From Sphingomonas sanxanigenens DSM 19645 = NX02 (GTDB lineage Bacteria; Pseudomonadota; Alphaproteobacteria; Sphingomonadales; Sphingomonadaceae): a stretch of DNA of 64,000 bases. Below the pieces are notes generated by a model. That model was not told the DNA's origin. It saw only the letters and a list, made by a program, of their open reading frames with translations, and made no database searches. Every line of letters begins with the position of its first letter. The stretch's first letter is position 1. The stretch is from contig NZ_CP006644.1 of assembly GCF_000512205.2 (NCBI RefSeq), positions 2,164,520-2,228,519 of the forward strand, written 5' to 3'. This document shows positions 26,342-36,694 of the stretch, in pieces. The position numbers were made by a program, and so were the translations under genes.

Positions 26342-27262
26342 TTACGCCTCCGGCAGGAAGTCCGGCACGGACAGGTAGCGCTCGCCGGTGTCGTAGTTGA
26401 AGCCTAGCACGCGGCTGCCCGCCGGCAGTTCGGCGAGCTTCTGCGCGATCGCCGCGAGTGTCGCGCCCGAACTGATGCCGACCAGCATGCCTTCCTCGCG
26501 CGCGGCGCGGCGCGCCATCTCCTTGGCGTCGGCGGGATCGACCTGGATGACGCCATCGAGCAGCTGGGTGTGGAGGTTGGCGGGCACGAAGCCGGCACCG
26601 ATGCCCTGGATCGGGTGCGGCGCGGGCTGGCCGCCGGAGATCACCGGAGACAATGTCGGTTCGACGGCGAACACCTTGAGACCGGGCCACTGCGCCTTCA
26701 GCACCTGCGCGGTGCCGGTGATGTGGCCGCCGGTGCCGACGCCGGTGACCAGCGCGTCGAGCGGAGTCTCGGCGAAATCGTTGAGGATCTCGCGCGCGGT
26801 GGTCTCGACATGGACCGAGATGTTCGCGGGATTCTCGAACTGCTGCGGCATCCACGCGCCCGGGGTCTGCTCGACCAGCTCGATCGCGCGCTCGATCGCG
26901 CCCTTCATGCCCTTCTCACGCGGGGTAAGGTCGAAGCTGGCGCCATAGGCGAGCATCAGCCGCCGGCGTTCGATCGACATGCTTTCCGGCATGACGAGGA
27001 TGAGCTTGTAGCCCTTGACCGCCGCGACCATCGCGAGGCCGATGCCGGTGTTGCCGCTGGTCGGCTCGACGATCGTGCCGCCGGGCTGGAGCGCGCCGGA
27101 CTTCTCGGCATCCTCGATCATCGACAGCGCGATGCGATCCTTGATCGATCCGCCGGGATTGGATCGTTCGGACTTGATCCACACCTCGGCATCTCCGAAC
27201 AGCCGGCTGATGCGGATGTGCGGCGTATTACCGATCGTCTCCAGGATGTTCGCGGCTTTCAT
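26342..27262 (-). CDS. cysK: Cysteine synthase A (O-acetylserine sulfhydrylase)
   Basis: A 306-residue pyridoxal-phosphate enzyme making cysteine from O-acetylserine and sulfide. The Schiff-base Lys41 lies in [16 protein letters not shown] binds the substrate carboxylate, and GTGGHITG binds the cofactor phosphate. The end (SVPDFLPEA) is standard. It starts inside an ATGA overlap with the MFS gene, indicating translational coupling. The long open frame upstream of this start is an out-of-frame shadow of the transporter. Cystathionine beta-synthase is less likely because the regulatory domain is missing. Confidence 0.93.
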   Translation of the reverse strand: MKAANILETIGNTPHIRISRLFGDAEVWIKSERSNPGGSIKDRIALSMIEDAEKSGALQPGGTIVEPTSGNTGIGLAMVAAVKGYKLILVMPESMSIERRRLMLAYGASFDLTPREKGMKGAIERAIELVEQTPGAWMPQQFENPANISVHVETTAREILNDFAETPLDALVTGVGTGGHITGTAQVLKAQWPGLKVFAVEPTLSPVISGGQPAPHPIQGIGAGFVPANLHTQLLDGVIQVDPADAKEMARRAAREEGMLVGISSGATLAAIAQKLAELPAGSRVLGFNYDTGERYLSVPDFLPEA

Positions 27263-28590
27263 ATGCGCTTCTCCTCCAGCGGGGCGTCCTCGAGCGTCTC
27301 GGGCGGCGCGAAATTGCGTGCCCGGCGAATCTCCGGAAACCAGACAGACCATAGAGCGGCGACGATGATCGCGCCTATCCCCCCAACGACGACGCCTGCG
27401 ACGGGGCCGATCGCCGCGGCGAGGAAACCCGATTCCGCCTCGCCCAGTTCGTTCGAGCCCGAGACGAACAGGGTCGAAACCGCGCCGACGCGGCCGCGCA
27501 TATCGTCGGGCGTGTAGAGCTGGATCAGCGACTGGCGGACATAGACCGACATCATGTCGGCGGCGCCCAGCACCGCAAGCGCGGCGAGCGACAAGGGCAT
27601 CGAACGCGAGAGGCCGAAGACGATGGTGGCCGCGCCGAACGCGGCGACACCGATCAGCAGCTTGATGCCGACCCCGGTCTTCAGCGGGCGCCAGGCGAAC
27701 CAGGCGCCCATCGCCACCGCGCCGAGTGCGGGCGCGGCGCGCAGATGGCCGAGGCCTTCGGCGCCGACCTGCAATATGTCGCGGGCATAGATCGGCAGCA
27801 TCGCGGTCGCACCGCCCAGCAATACCGCGAACAGATCGAGCGAGATCGCGCCCAGCACCAGCCGGTTGCGGCGGACGTAATGGAGCCCGTCGATCATCTG
27901 CGCCCAGGGGTTGGCCGGGCCGCTGATCGTGCTGCGTGCGACCGGCCGGATCAGCGAGAGCATCAGAAAGCTCGTCGCGAACAGGCCGGTGCAGATCGCG
28001 TAGGGCAGCCAGTGCTTGGCGGCATAGAGATAGCCGCCCATCGCGGGGCCGAACACCGCGCCGCACTGCCACGCGACCGAGCTGAGCGCGATCGCCGAGG
28101 GCAGCACCGCCTTGGGCACGAGGTTGGGGGCCAGCGCCTGCAGCGCCGGGCCGGCAAAGGCGCGCGCCACGCCGAGCAGCGCCGCGACGCCGAACAGCGC
28201 GGGCAATGTGATGGTGTTCGTGAAGGTGAGGATCGCGAGCATCGCCGCGCACGCCGCCTCCAGCGCCACCGCGCCGCGCGCCACCCAGCGCCGGTCGACG
28301 CGATCCGCCACCCAGCCGACGATCAGGGTCAGCGCCAGCAGCGGCACGAACTGGAAGATGCCGACGAGGCCGAGCTGCAGCGCGGCCTCGCGCGGGTTCA
28401 TCCCCAGGCTGGTGCGCGAGAAATCATAGACCTGCCAGCCGATGACGATGACCATCGCGTTCTGCGACAGCGTGGTCGAAAGCCGTGCCGCCCAATAGCA
28501 ACGAAAGTCGCGGAAGGAGAGAGGGGAAGGGAGCTTGTCCGGAGTCTTGTCCACGCGGGCGCTGTAGAAGGGAGCGCGCGGCAAAGGCAA
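27259..28590 (-). CDS. MFS transporter (EntS-like MFS_3 group)
   Basis: A 443-residue membrane protein with twelve predicted helices. The loop between helices 2 and 3 reads [15 protein letters not shown], the MFS motif A, and the matching loop in the second half is present near [20 protein letters not shown], typical of the EntS/MFS_3 group. These often export siderophores, drugs or other small molecules. It overlaps cysK, so export of cysteine or a sulfur compound is possible but only suggested by position. A shorter GTG start 12 codons in is possible. Confidence 0.84.
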   Translation of the reverse strand: MPLPRAPFYSARVDKTPDKLPSPLSFRDFRCYWAARLSTTLSQNAMVIVIGWQVYDFSRTSLGMNPREAALQLGLVGIFQFVPLLALTLIVGWVADRVDRRWVARGAVALEAACAAMLAILTFTNTITLPALFGVAALLGVARAFAGPALQALAPNLVPKAVLPSAIALSSVAWQCGAVFGPAMGGYLYAAKHWLPYAICTGLFATSFLMLSLIRPVARSTISGPANPWAQMIDGLHYVRRNRLVLGAISLDLFAVLLGGATAMLPIYARDILQVGAEGLGHLRAAPALGAVAMGAWFAWRPLKTGVGIKLLIGVAAFGAATIVFGLSRSMPLSLAALAVLGAADMMSVYVRQSLIQLYTPDDMRGRVGAVSTLFVSGSNELGEAESGFLAAAIGPVAGVVVGGIGAIIVAALWSVWFPEIRRARNFAPPETLEDAPLEEKRI

Positions 28591-28645
28591 TGATCGCTGT
28601 GGTTACAGCGACCATAGTATGGCTTCGCCGCGCGCTCGTAGCGGA

Positions 28646-29476
28646 TCAGGCGCGCAGGAAGCGGATCAGCGCCGCCGAAACCTCATCCTTGTGGGTGGCG
28701 AGGAGGCCGTGCGGGCCGCCGTCGATCTCGATCAGCTCGCTGCTGGCGATCATCGCCGCCGCCTTGCGGGCCGCCAGCGCGATCGGCACGGTGGCGTCGG
28801 CGGTGCCGTGCATGACGAGCGTGGGCACCTCGAACGCGCCCATGTCGGGCCGGAAGTCGGTGCTCGACCAGGAATCGACGCAGGCGAGCGTCGGCAGCAG
28901 CCCGCCCTGCATCGCGAGCTGGACGGACCATTCGACGAGACCCTCATGGCTGCCGACCGCCGCGCCGAGCGCGCCGACGCCGTAGAAATCGCGCATGAAG
29001 CCTTTGAAGAAGCCGGAGCGGTCGGCCTTGATGCCGGCCTTGATCTCCTCGAACACGCTCGCCGGCGCGCCGTCGGGATTGTCGCCGGTCTGCAGCAGGA
29101 ACGGGGTGACCGCGGCGATCAGCGCGGCCTGCTCGACGCCGGCGCCCTCATGGCGGGTCATGTAGCGCGCGACCTCGCCGCCGCCCATCGAGAAGCCGAC
29201 GATGGCGGCGCCATCCTCGGCGTCCATCGCTTCCATCACGTCGGCGAGATCGTCCGCCAGCGTATCATAGTCATAGCCGTGCGCCGGCTGCTCGGAGCGG
29301 CCGAAGCCGCGGCGGTCATAGGCGATGGCGCGAAAACCCGCCTCGGCCAGCGCGAGCGACTGATCGTCCCAGCTGTCCGCGGAAAGCGGCCAGCCGTGGA
29401 TCAGGATGACCGGCCGCCCTTCGCCCCATTCCTTGACATAGAGTTCGGTGCCGTCGCGGGTTTCGACATAGGCCAT
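28646..29476 (-). CDS. Alpha/beta hydrolase, non-heme chloroperoxidase/esterase-like
   Basis: A 276-residue alpha/beta hydrolase. The nucleophile Ser96 is in GFSMGGG, the oxyanion-hole segment is HGWPLSADSW, the acid is in HGTADATVP and the catalytic His in DGGPHGLL. This set matches bacterial non-heme perhydrolases and arylesterases, which hydrolyse small esters. The ATG at 29476 was chosen because AGGAG lies nine bases before it, whereas it directly touches the earlier in-frame ATG (29485). It is downstream of acs on the same strand but separated by 390 bases. Confidence 0.84.
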   Translation of the reverse strand: MAYVETRDGTELYVKEWGEGRPVILIHGWPLSADSWDDQSLALAEAGFRAIAYDRRGFGRSEQPAHGYDYDTLADDLADVMEAMDAEDGAAIVGFSMGGGEVARYMTRHEGAGVEQAALIAAVTPFLLQTGDNPDGAPASVFEEIKAGIKADRSGFFKGFMRDFYGVGALGAAVGSHEGLVEWSVQLAMQGGLLPTLACVDSWSSTDFRPDMGAFEVPTLVMHGTADATVPIALAARKAAAMIASSELIEIDGGPHGLLATHKDEVSAALIRFLRA

Positions 29477-29631
29477 TGGGGTCATCTCCTGGGAAAAGGG
29501 TCGTCAGCGCAACGCGGCGCCATCACCCTCGTTCCTCCGCCGCCGACGCGACGGCACGATGACCGTTTTGCGTCATCGCGGCGACAGCACGCGGGTCGGC
29601 GCGGCCCCGGGGAGCGAAAAAACATGCATCG

Positions 29632-29664
29632 ACCCCGGTCGCACCCCGGTCATACCCCGGGCGG
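29632..29664. repeat. Three 11-base direct repeats (ACCCCGGTC)
   Basis: Units start at 29632, 29643 and 29654: ACCCCGGTCGC, ACCCCGGTCAT and ACCCCGGGCGG. The 11-base period puts all copies on the same face of the helix. They lie about 155-190 bases upstream of the hydrolase start on the opposite reading direction. They could be a regulator site or chance GC-rich sequence. Confidence 0.5.
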
Positions 29665-29839
29665 ACCGCGCGAAGGTGACACGGGTTACAGTGGATTGCA
29701 GCCTGTCCATGCCTCTTCCCGGCCCCTGCGCGGAGTCACCGCGCCTTCGACCGACGCCGGTGGACGTCGGTCGATCCGCATTTCTATCGGAGACGCGCAT
29801 CGTCGTGAATCGCGGGAAGACGCCGGATCGCCCCGCCGC

Positions 29840-29858
29840 TGCCGCCCGGGGGGCGGCA
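29840..29858 (-). terminator. GC-rich hairpin beside the acs stop
   Basis: Perfect eight-base arms TGCCGCCC and GGGCGGCA with a GGG loop lie nine bases downstream of the acs stop. No T run follows on the minus strand, so this may slow or stabilise the transcript end more than act as a classical intrinsic terminator. Confidence 0.4.
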
Positions 29859-29866
29859 AGTCGTCG

Positions 29867-31822
<1,956 letters not shown>

Positions 31823-31846
31823 CGTTGCGGCATCCTCTCTCTTGGC

Positions 31847-31875
31847 TGGCACATGCCGGGGCCGCCGATGTGCCA
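31847..31875 (-). promoter_or_regulatory. Inverted repeat in the acs leader
   Basis: Perfect eight-base arms TGGCACAT (31847-31854) and ATGTGCCA (31868-31875) flank 13 bases. The site ends 24 bases before the acs start. It could be an operator or a leader-RNA hairpin. A sigma-54 reading was considered because TGGCAC is present, but the -12 element is not. Confidence 0.5.
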
Positions 31876-31946
31876 AAAGGTGCCGCGCGGGGGAAGGGGC
31901 AAGCGCGGCGATTCTCGTTCTTGCGACGGGCAAGGCGCACCCAACG

Positions 31947-31999
31947 CCCCCCTAAGTCCCCTTAACTCCCCCCTAACACTCCCTTAACTCCCCTCAACT
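31947..31999 (-). repeat. Helically phased CCCTTAACT repeats upstream of acs
   Basis: Five degenerate units of about 10-13 bases lie end to end: CCCCCCTAAGT, CCCCTTAACT, CCCCCCTAACACT, CCCTTAACT and CCCCTCAACT. The central TAA (CAA in the last) starts at 31953, 31963, 31974, 31985 and 31995, a spacing of 10, 11, 11 and 10 bases, about one helical turn each. The array spans the scfR stop codon (31994-31996) and lies 125-177 bases upstream of acs. A binding array for an activator of acs is the simplest idea. Confidence 0.6.
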
Positions 32000-33418
32000 C
32001 ACCCGATAGGGCACGACCTCGCGGACGTCGGGGTCGACCAGGATGGTGCGATCGGCAGGCGGAAAGGCGCGCTGGTCGCAATCCGCGCGCGGGCACAGCC
32101 GGCAGGAGATGCCGATCGGCGTCGCCGCGGTCGTCGAGGCGATATCGAGGCCGTCGGCATAGATGAACTCGGCGGCATGTTCCGCTTCGCAGCCGAGCGC
32201 GACCGCGTAGCGCCGCGGCGCGCGGGCATAGCTGCCGCTCGGCTTCACCAGCCCCTTCGCCATCGACACATAGCGCACGCCATCGGGCGTCTCGGCGAGC
32301 TGGACGAGGATGCGATCGGGGATCGCCACCGCTTCATGGACGATCCACAGCGGGCAGGCGCCGCCGAAGCGGGCGAACTGCAGGCGGGTCGCCGAATGGC
32401 GCTTGGTGATGTTGCCGGCCATGTCGACGCGGCAGAAGAAGAAGGGAATGCCGCGCGCGCCCGGGCGCTGGAGCGTGGAGAGGCGGTGGCAGGCCTGTTC
32501 GAAGCTGACGCCGAAGCCCTGCCGCAGCCGATCGATATCGTGCCGCATCGCGCGCGCGGCGGCGCGGAACGCCTCATAGGGCATCAGCAGCGCGCCCGCC
32601 GCATAGTTGGCGAGGCCCGAGGCGAGAATGTTCTGCGCGACGTCCGAGCGCAGCCGCGCCGAGCCGGCGACCGCGGCGATCGGCGCTTCCAGTTCGATCG
32701 CGGCGAGTTGCAGCGCGAGCATGAAGCGGCGGCTTTCGGGCGGCAGCGCGCGATCGATCGCAAGCGTGCCCGCGGCGCGATCGAGCCGCCTGAGCGGGGC
32801 ATCGTCGGACGGCGGCACCAGCCTGATGCCGTGATGGCCGGAGAGGCGCGCGATGATCGCGGTCTCGCCTGCGTTTGCGCCGAGTTCGCCGGCGAGCGCC
32901 TCGGCGGCCCGGTCGATCGGGTCGATATAATTGCCGGCTTCGTGAAACCAGTCGCGAACCTCCTCCCACGGTAGGCGTTCGCTGCCCTGGACGCCGGAGG
33001 AGATCGCATCGTCGATGATCTGCAACCGTTCCTCGGCGCGGCGATAGGCGGCGTGCAGGGTCATGAAGCGCTCGGTGAGCACGGGCTGCTGCGTGGCGGC
33101 GCGGTGGAGCGCATCCGCGGGCGGCGGGGGACCGTCGAACAGCGGATCGGCGATCGCCTCGCGCAGCGCGGCGGCGCGGCGATCGGCATCGTCGGCATCG
33201 AAGATGCGCCAGTCGAGCGGGAAGGCGGCCGCCAGCCGGGCGATCACCGCGGGGGTCAGCGGGCGATCGTCGTTCTCGAGCTGCGAGAGATAGCTGACCG
33301 AAAGGTCGAGGCGCGCCGCCATCGCGGCCTGCCCCAGCCCCTCGCGAATCCGCAACGCACGCAGCCGCGCCCCTACGAAATGGCGCCGCTTCGCGGATAT
33401 CCGTGCTTCGTCATTCAC
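31994..33418 (-). CDS. scfR: Short-chain fatty acyl transcriptional regulator (ScfR family)
   Basis: A 474-residue cytosolic regulator. An XRE-type helix-turn-helix occupies about residues 16-70 (GLGQAAMAARLDLSVSYLSQLEND). An IrrE/ImmA-like central region follows, but its HExxH metal site is replaced (FMLALQLAAIELEA), and a C-terminal domain with a cysteine cluster (GISCRLCPRADC) completes the ScfR/DUF2083 layout. The family controls propionyl-CoA and methylmalonyl-CoA genes. It starts with GTG, four bases from a TTTGCAAA palindrome, and is divergent from pccB, supporting autoregulation. acs follows downstream. Confidence 0.88.
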   Translation of the reverse strand: MNDEARISAKRRHFVGARLRALRIREGLGQAAMAARLDLSVSYLSQLENDDRPLTPAVIARLAAAFPLDWRIFDADDADRRAAALREAIADPLFDGPPPPADALHRAATQQPVLTERFMTLHAAYRRAEERLQIIDDAISSGVQGSERLPWEEVRDWFHEAGNYIDPIDRAAEALAGELGANAGETAIIARLSGHHGIRLVPPSDDAPLRRLDRAAGTLAIDRALPPESRRFMLALQLAAIELEAPIAAVAGSARLRSDVAQNILASGLANYAAGALLMPYEAFRAAARAMRHDIDRLRQGFGVSFEQACHRLSTLQRPGARGIPFFFCRVDMAGNITKRHSATRLQFARFGGACPLWIVHEAVAIPDRILVQLAETPDGVRYVSMAKGLVKPSGSYARAPRRYAVALGCEAEHAAEFIYADGLDIASTTAATPIGISCRLCPRADCDQRAFPPADRTILVDPDVREVVPYRVS

Positions 33419-33422
33419 AGAC

Positions 33423-33453
33423 TTTGCAAACCTTCGTTTCGCAATTTTGCAAA
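33423..33453. promoter_or_regulatory. Paired TTTGCAAA palindromes between scfR and pccB
   Basis: Perfect TTTGCAAA sites occur at 33423-33430 and 33446-33453, centres 23 bases apart, about two helical turns. A one-mismatch copy, TTTCGCAA, lies between them at 33437-33444. The array is in the divergent promoter region, close to the scfR start and 71-101 bases before pccB. TTTGCAAA-like sites are associated with this regulator family, so these are the likely ScfR operators. Confidence 0.7.
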
Positions 33454-33523
33454 TTCACATTTGCCCGATGGTGCGAAAAGATGAAAGGGCAGCCTTCTGT
33501 TGCCGCAATTCCAAGGGGACGCG

Positions 33524-35056
33524 ATGCTGGAGATCATCGAGAAGCTCGAAGCGAAGCGCGCGGCGGCGCGCATGGGCGGCGGGCAGAAGCGGATCGACGC
33601 GCAACACGCCAAGGGCAAGCTCACCGCGCGCGAGCGGGTCGAGGTGCTGCTCGACGAGGATTCGTTCGAGGAACTCGACATGTATGTCGAGCATAACTGC
33701 GTCGATTTCGGCATGCAGGGCAACAAGATCCCGGGCGACGGCGTCGTCACCGGATCCGGGACGATCAACGGCCGGCTGGTCTATGTGTTCAGCCAGGATT
33801 TCACCGTGTTCGGCGGCGCGCTTTCGGAACGGCACGCGACCAAGATCTGCAAGATCATGGACATGGCGATGAAGGTCGGCGCGCCGGTGATCGGCCTCAA
33901 CGACAGCGGCGGCGCGCGCATCCAGGAAGGCGTCGCCAGCCTGGCCGGCTATGCCGAGGTGTTCCAGCGCAACGTGCTCGCCTCCGGCGTGGTGCCGCAG
34001 CTGTCGCTGATCATGGGGCCGTGCGCGGGCGGCGCGGTCTATTCGCCGGCGATGACCGACTTCATCTTCATGGTGAAGGACAGTTCCTACATGTTCGTGA
34101 CCGGGCCGGACGTGGTGAAGACCGTCACCAACGAGATCGTGACCCAGGAGGAACTGGGCGGCGCGATCACCCACACCACCAAATCCTCGGTGGCCGACGT
34201 GGCGTTCGAGAACGACATCGACGCGCTGCTGGCGGCGCGCGATTTCATCGACTTCCTGCCCGCCTCCAACCGCGAGGCGGTGCCGGCGCGGCCGACCGAC
34301 GATCCGTGGGACCGGATGGAGCATAGCCTCGACACCTTGATCCCGGCGAGCGCCAACCAGCCCTACGACATGCACGAGCTGATCCGGAAGGTGCTGGACG
34401 AAGGCGATTTCTTCGAACTGCAGCCCGCGCATGCCGGCAATATCCTGATCGGCTTCGGCCGCGTCGAGGGCCGCACGGTGGGCATCGTCGCCAACCAGCC
34501 GATGGTGCTGGCGGGCTGCCTCGACATCAACTCTTCGAAGAAGGCGGCGCGCTTCGTGCGCTTCTGCGATGCGTTCGAGATCCCGATCATCACCTTCGTC
34601 GACGTGCCGGGCTTCCTGCCGGGCGTCGGCCAGGAGCATTCGGGCATCATCAAGCATGGCGCCAAGCTGCTGTTCGCCTATGCCGAGGCGACGGTGCCCA
34701 AGATCACGGTGATCACCCGCAAGGCCTATGGCGGCGCCTATGACGTGATGTCGTCCAAGCATCTGCGCGGCGACCTCAACTATGCGTGGCCGACCGCCGA
34801 GATCGCGGTGATGGGCGCCAAGGGCGCGGTGGAGATCATCTTCCGGCAGGACATCAAGGATCCCGAGAAGATCGCCGCGCGCACCAAGGAATATGAGGAC
34901 CGCTTCGCCAACCCGTTCGTGGCGGCGGCGAAGGGCTTCATCGACGAGGTGATCATGCCGCATTCGACCCGCAAGCGGATCGCGCTGGGGCTTCGCAAGC
35001 TGCGCAACAAGCAGCTCGAAAACCCGTGGAAGAAGCACGACAACATTCCGCTGTAA
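33524..35056 (+). CDS. pccB: Propionyl-CoA carboxylase beta (carboxyltransferase) subunit
   Basis: A 510-residue carboxyltransferase subunit that moves CO2 from biotin to propionyl-CoA, making methylmalonyl-CoA. Two crotonase-like halves are present. The N-terminal half shows [14 protein letters not shown] and [13 protein letters not shown]; the C-terminal half shows [13 protein letters not shown] and [14 protein letters not shown]. The methylmalonyl-CoA epimerase and mutase downstream settle the choice of PccB over AccD-type enzymes. ATG 33524 has AAGGGGAC upstream. It opens the operon divergent from scfR. Confidence 0.94.
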   Translation: MLEIIEKLEAKRAAARMGGGQKRIDAQHAKGKLTARERVEVLLDEDSFEELDMYVEHNCVDFGMQGNKIPGDGVVTGSGTINGRLVYVFSQDFTVFGGALSERHATKICKIMDMAMKVGAPVIGLNDSGGARIQEGVASLAGYAEVFQRNVLASGVVPQLSLIMGPCAGGAVYSPAMTDFIFMVKDSSYMFVTGPDVVKTVTNEIVTQEELGGAITHTTKSSVADVAFENDIDALLAARDFIDFLPASNREAVPARPTDDPWDRMEHSLDTLIPASANQPYDMHELIRKVLDEGDFFELQPAHAGNILIGFGRVEGRTVGIVANQPMVLAGCLDINSSKKAARFVRFCDAFEIPIITFVDVPGFLPGVGQEHSGIIKHGAKLLFAYAEATVPKITVITRKAYGGAYDVMSSKHLRGDLNYAWPTAEIAVMGAKGAVEIIFRQDIKDPEKIAARTKEYEDRFANPFVAAAKGFIDEVIMPHSTRKRIALGLRKLRNKQLENPWKKHDNIPL

Positions 35057-35071
35057 GTGGAGGGAGTTGCT

Positions 35072-35476
35072 GTGAGCAAGATTTATGGCGACGACGAAGA
35101 GCTCACTCCGAGCGATGCTCGTCTAATTAAAGGAATGATCGATCGCGGCGACAAGAATGAAGCAATCGCTTCCTATTTTGGGGTTAATCAACGGGCTATA
35201 TCGCACATCAGGTCAGGGAAAAAGTTCTCTGACGTGGACGTGGCTGCGGCGATTGAACTTCCTCCGCCCGGACCATATGGGGTCGATCCAGTTTATATTC
35301 AGTTCTACAGAACTATGACCAGAGTCAATCAGTTGTGGCAGGAGACACGACTTGGTGAGGCAAAGGCGCTTATGGAAAAAGCCCTCTCTGACCCAGTGTT
35401 CGGCAGAGAATTGAATGATGTTGAGACGGCGGCGGTCGAATTGATGAGAGATCAATTCGGTTTGATAAAGGAATGA
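35072..35476 (+). CDS. Small helix-turn-helix protein of unknown role inside the propionyl-CoA operon
   Basis: A 134-residue protein not recognised by name. Residues 12-50 look like a helix-turn-helix: LTPSDARLIKGMI, then NEAIASYFGVNQRAISHIRSG, a pattern I recall from short DNA-binding proteins of alphaproteobacteria and phages. The C-terminal part (from about residue 72) is helical and contains no known motif. GTG 35072 was chosen because GGAGGGAG lies just upstream; an in-frame GTG at 35057 is also possible. Base composition is near 50 percent G+C (30/60 and 28/60 in two counted lines), well below its neighbours, with codons such as TTA, ATA and AGA. This suggests late arrival in the operon. 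Confidence 0.72.
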   Translation: MSKIYGDDEELTPSDARLIKGMIDRGDKNEAIASYFGVNQRAISHIRSGKKFSDVDVAAAIELPPPGPYGVDPVYIQFYRTMTRVNQLWQETRLGEAKALMEKALSDPVFGRELNDVETAAVELMRDQFGLIKE

Positions 35477-35480
35477 TCAA

Positions 35481-35921
35481 ATGAAACTCGGCCGTCTCAA
35501 CCATGTCGGCGTCGCGACACCGTCGATCGAGACCAGCATCGCCTTCTATCGCGACGTGATGGGCGCGACGAAGATCCACGATCCGTTCGACCTGCCCGCG
35601 CAGGGCGTGAAGGTGTGCTTCGTCGACACGCCGGGGCAGGGCGGCACCGCGGGCACGCAGATCGAGCTGATCGAGCCGCTCGGCGAAAAATCGGCGGTCA
35701 GCGGCTTCCTCGCGAAGAACCCCGCGGGCGGCCAGCACCATATCTGCTATGAGGTGCCCGACATTCACGCCGCCAAGGCCTGGTTCGAGGCGAAGGGCGC
35801 CAAGGTGCTCGGCGAGCCGCGCATCGGCGCGCACGGCACGCCGATCTTCTTCGTCCACCCCAAGGATATGGGCGGGATCCTGACCGAGATCATGGAGAGC
35901 CCGAAGGGAGAGGGGCATTGA
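35481..35921 (+). CDS. mce: Methylmalonyl-CoA epimerase
   Basis: A 146-residue VOC-fold enzyme interconverting the (S) and (R) forms of methylmalonyl-CoA between carboxylase and mutase. The metal ligands expected from characterised epimerases align at His8, Gln60, His86 and Glu136 with the right spacing. The start is five bases after the small helix-turn-helix gene stop, and the end overlaps the next gene's TTG start. Normal base composition returns here. Confidence 0.94.
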   Translation: MKLGRLNHVGVATPSIETSIAFYRDVMGATKIHDPFDLPAQGVKVCFVDTPGQGGTAGTQIELIEPLGEKSAVSGFLAKNPAGGQHHICYEVPDIHAAKAWFEAKGAKVLGEPRIGAHGTPIFFVHPKDMGGILTEIMESPKGEGH

Positions 35922-36694
35922 GCGACGCGCCGATCCTTTATGCGCTGGCGGACAGCGTCGCGACGATCCGGCTCAACCGGCCGGACCGGCTGAACGCGAT
36001 CACGCCCGACCTGCTCGGTGAGTTGCGCCGCGCCTTCCAGCGCGCGGTGAGCGACGGCGCGCGCGCGGTGCTGCTGACCGGCGAGGGGCGCGCCTTCTGC
36101 TCGGGTGCCGAACTGGGCGACATCACCACCGGCATCCCCGACCTCGGCAAGCTGCTCGACGCCCATTATCACCCGGTGATCGAACTGATCGCCTCGCTGC
36201 CGATCCCGATCGTCAGCGCGATCAACGGCCCCGCGGCGGGCGCCGGCGCGTCGCTGGCGCTGTCGGGCGACATCATCGTGATGGCGCGCTCCGCCTATCT
36301 GCTGCTGGCCTTCGCCAATATCGGGCTGGTGCCCGATGCCGGCGCGACCTGGCTGATCGCCAAGGCTGCCGGCCGCGCCAAGGTGCTGGAAATGGCGCTG
36401 CTCGGCGAGCGGATGACCGCGGCGGATGCGCGCGATGCCGGGCTGGTGACGCGTGTCGTCGACGATGAGGCGCTGATGGAGACCGCGCAGGCGCTGGCGG
36501 CCAAGCTCGCGGCGATGCCGACATTGGCGCTGGGCATGATCCGCAAGCAGGTGGGCGTGGCGCTCGACGGCACGCTGACCGAAACGCTCGCGGTCGAAGC
36601 CGCCAACCAGCACATCGCCGGCCGCAGCGCCGACTTCCTCGAAGGCGTGCTGGCCTTCACCGAGAAGCGCAAGCCGGAGTTCAAGGGACGGTGA
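35918..36694 (+). CDS. Enoyl-CoA hydratase/isomerase family protein
   Basis: A 258-residue crotonase-fold enzyme. Oxyanion-hole glycines lie in CSGAELGD and NGPAAGAGASLAL; GLVPDAGATWL resembles the PaaG/isomerase branch with an Asp in the place of one catalytic Glu. It may hydrate or isomerise a short enoyl-CoA that feeds propionyl-CoA. It starts at TTG 35918, overlapping the mce stop, with GAAGGGAGAGGGG just upstream. Its stop overlaps the GTG of the exonuclease gene. Substrate is unassigned. Confidence 0.84.
   Translation: MSDAPILYALADSVATIRLNRPDRLNAITPDLLGELRRAFQRAVSDGARAVLLTGEGRAFCSGAELGDITTGIPDLGKLLDAHYHPVIELIASLPIPIVSAINGPAAGAGASLALSGDIIVMARSAYLLLAFANIGLVPDAGATWLIAKAAGRAKVLEMALLGERMTAADARDAGLVTRVVDDEALMETAQALAAKLAAMPTLALGMIRKQVGVALDGTLTETLAVEAANQHIAGRSADFLEGVLAFTEKRKPEFKGR

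Larger units (their letters stand above)
29477..29866. other. Gene-free 390-base stretch between the hydrolase and acs
   Basis: No credible gene was found; open frames here lack a ribosome binding site or are shadows of acs. The stretch contains three 11-base direct repeats (29632-29664) and a hairpin beside the acs stop (29840-29858). It presumably holds the promoter of the alpha/beta hydrolase. Confidence 0.7.

Noticed and set aside
29559-29866. Protein-coding gene in the acs-hydrolase gap
   Set aside because: The plus-strand frame continues as a shadow of acs, has low-complexity Arg/Pro composition and no binding site.
31847-31875. Sigma-54 promoter before acs based on TGGCAC
   Set aside because: On the minus strand TGGCAC is followed by five bases and CGGC, not the required TTGC; the -12 element is missing.
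31947-31999. CRISPR-like array
   Set aside because: Units are adjacent, only 9-13 bases, and have no spacers between them.
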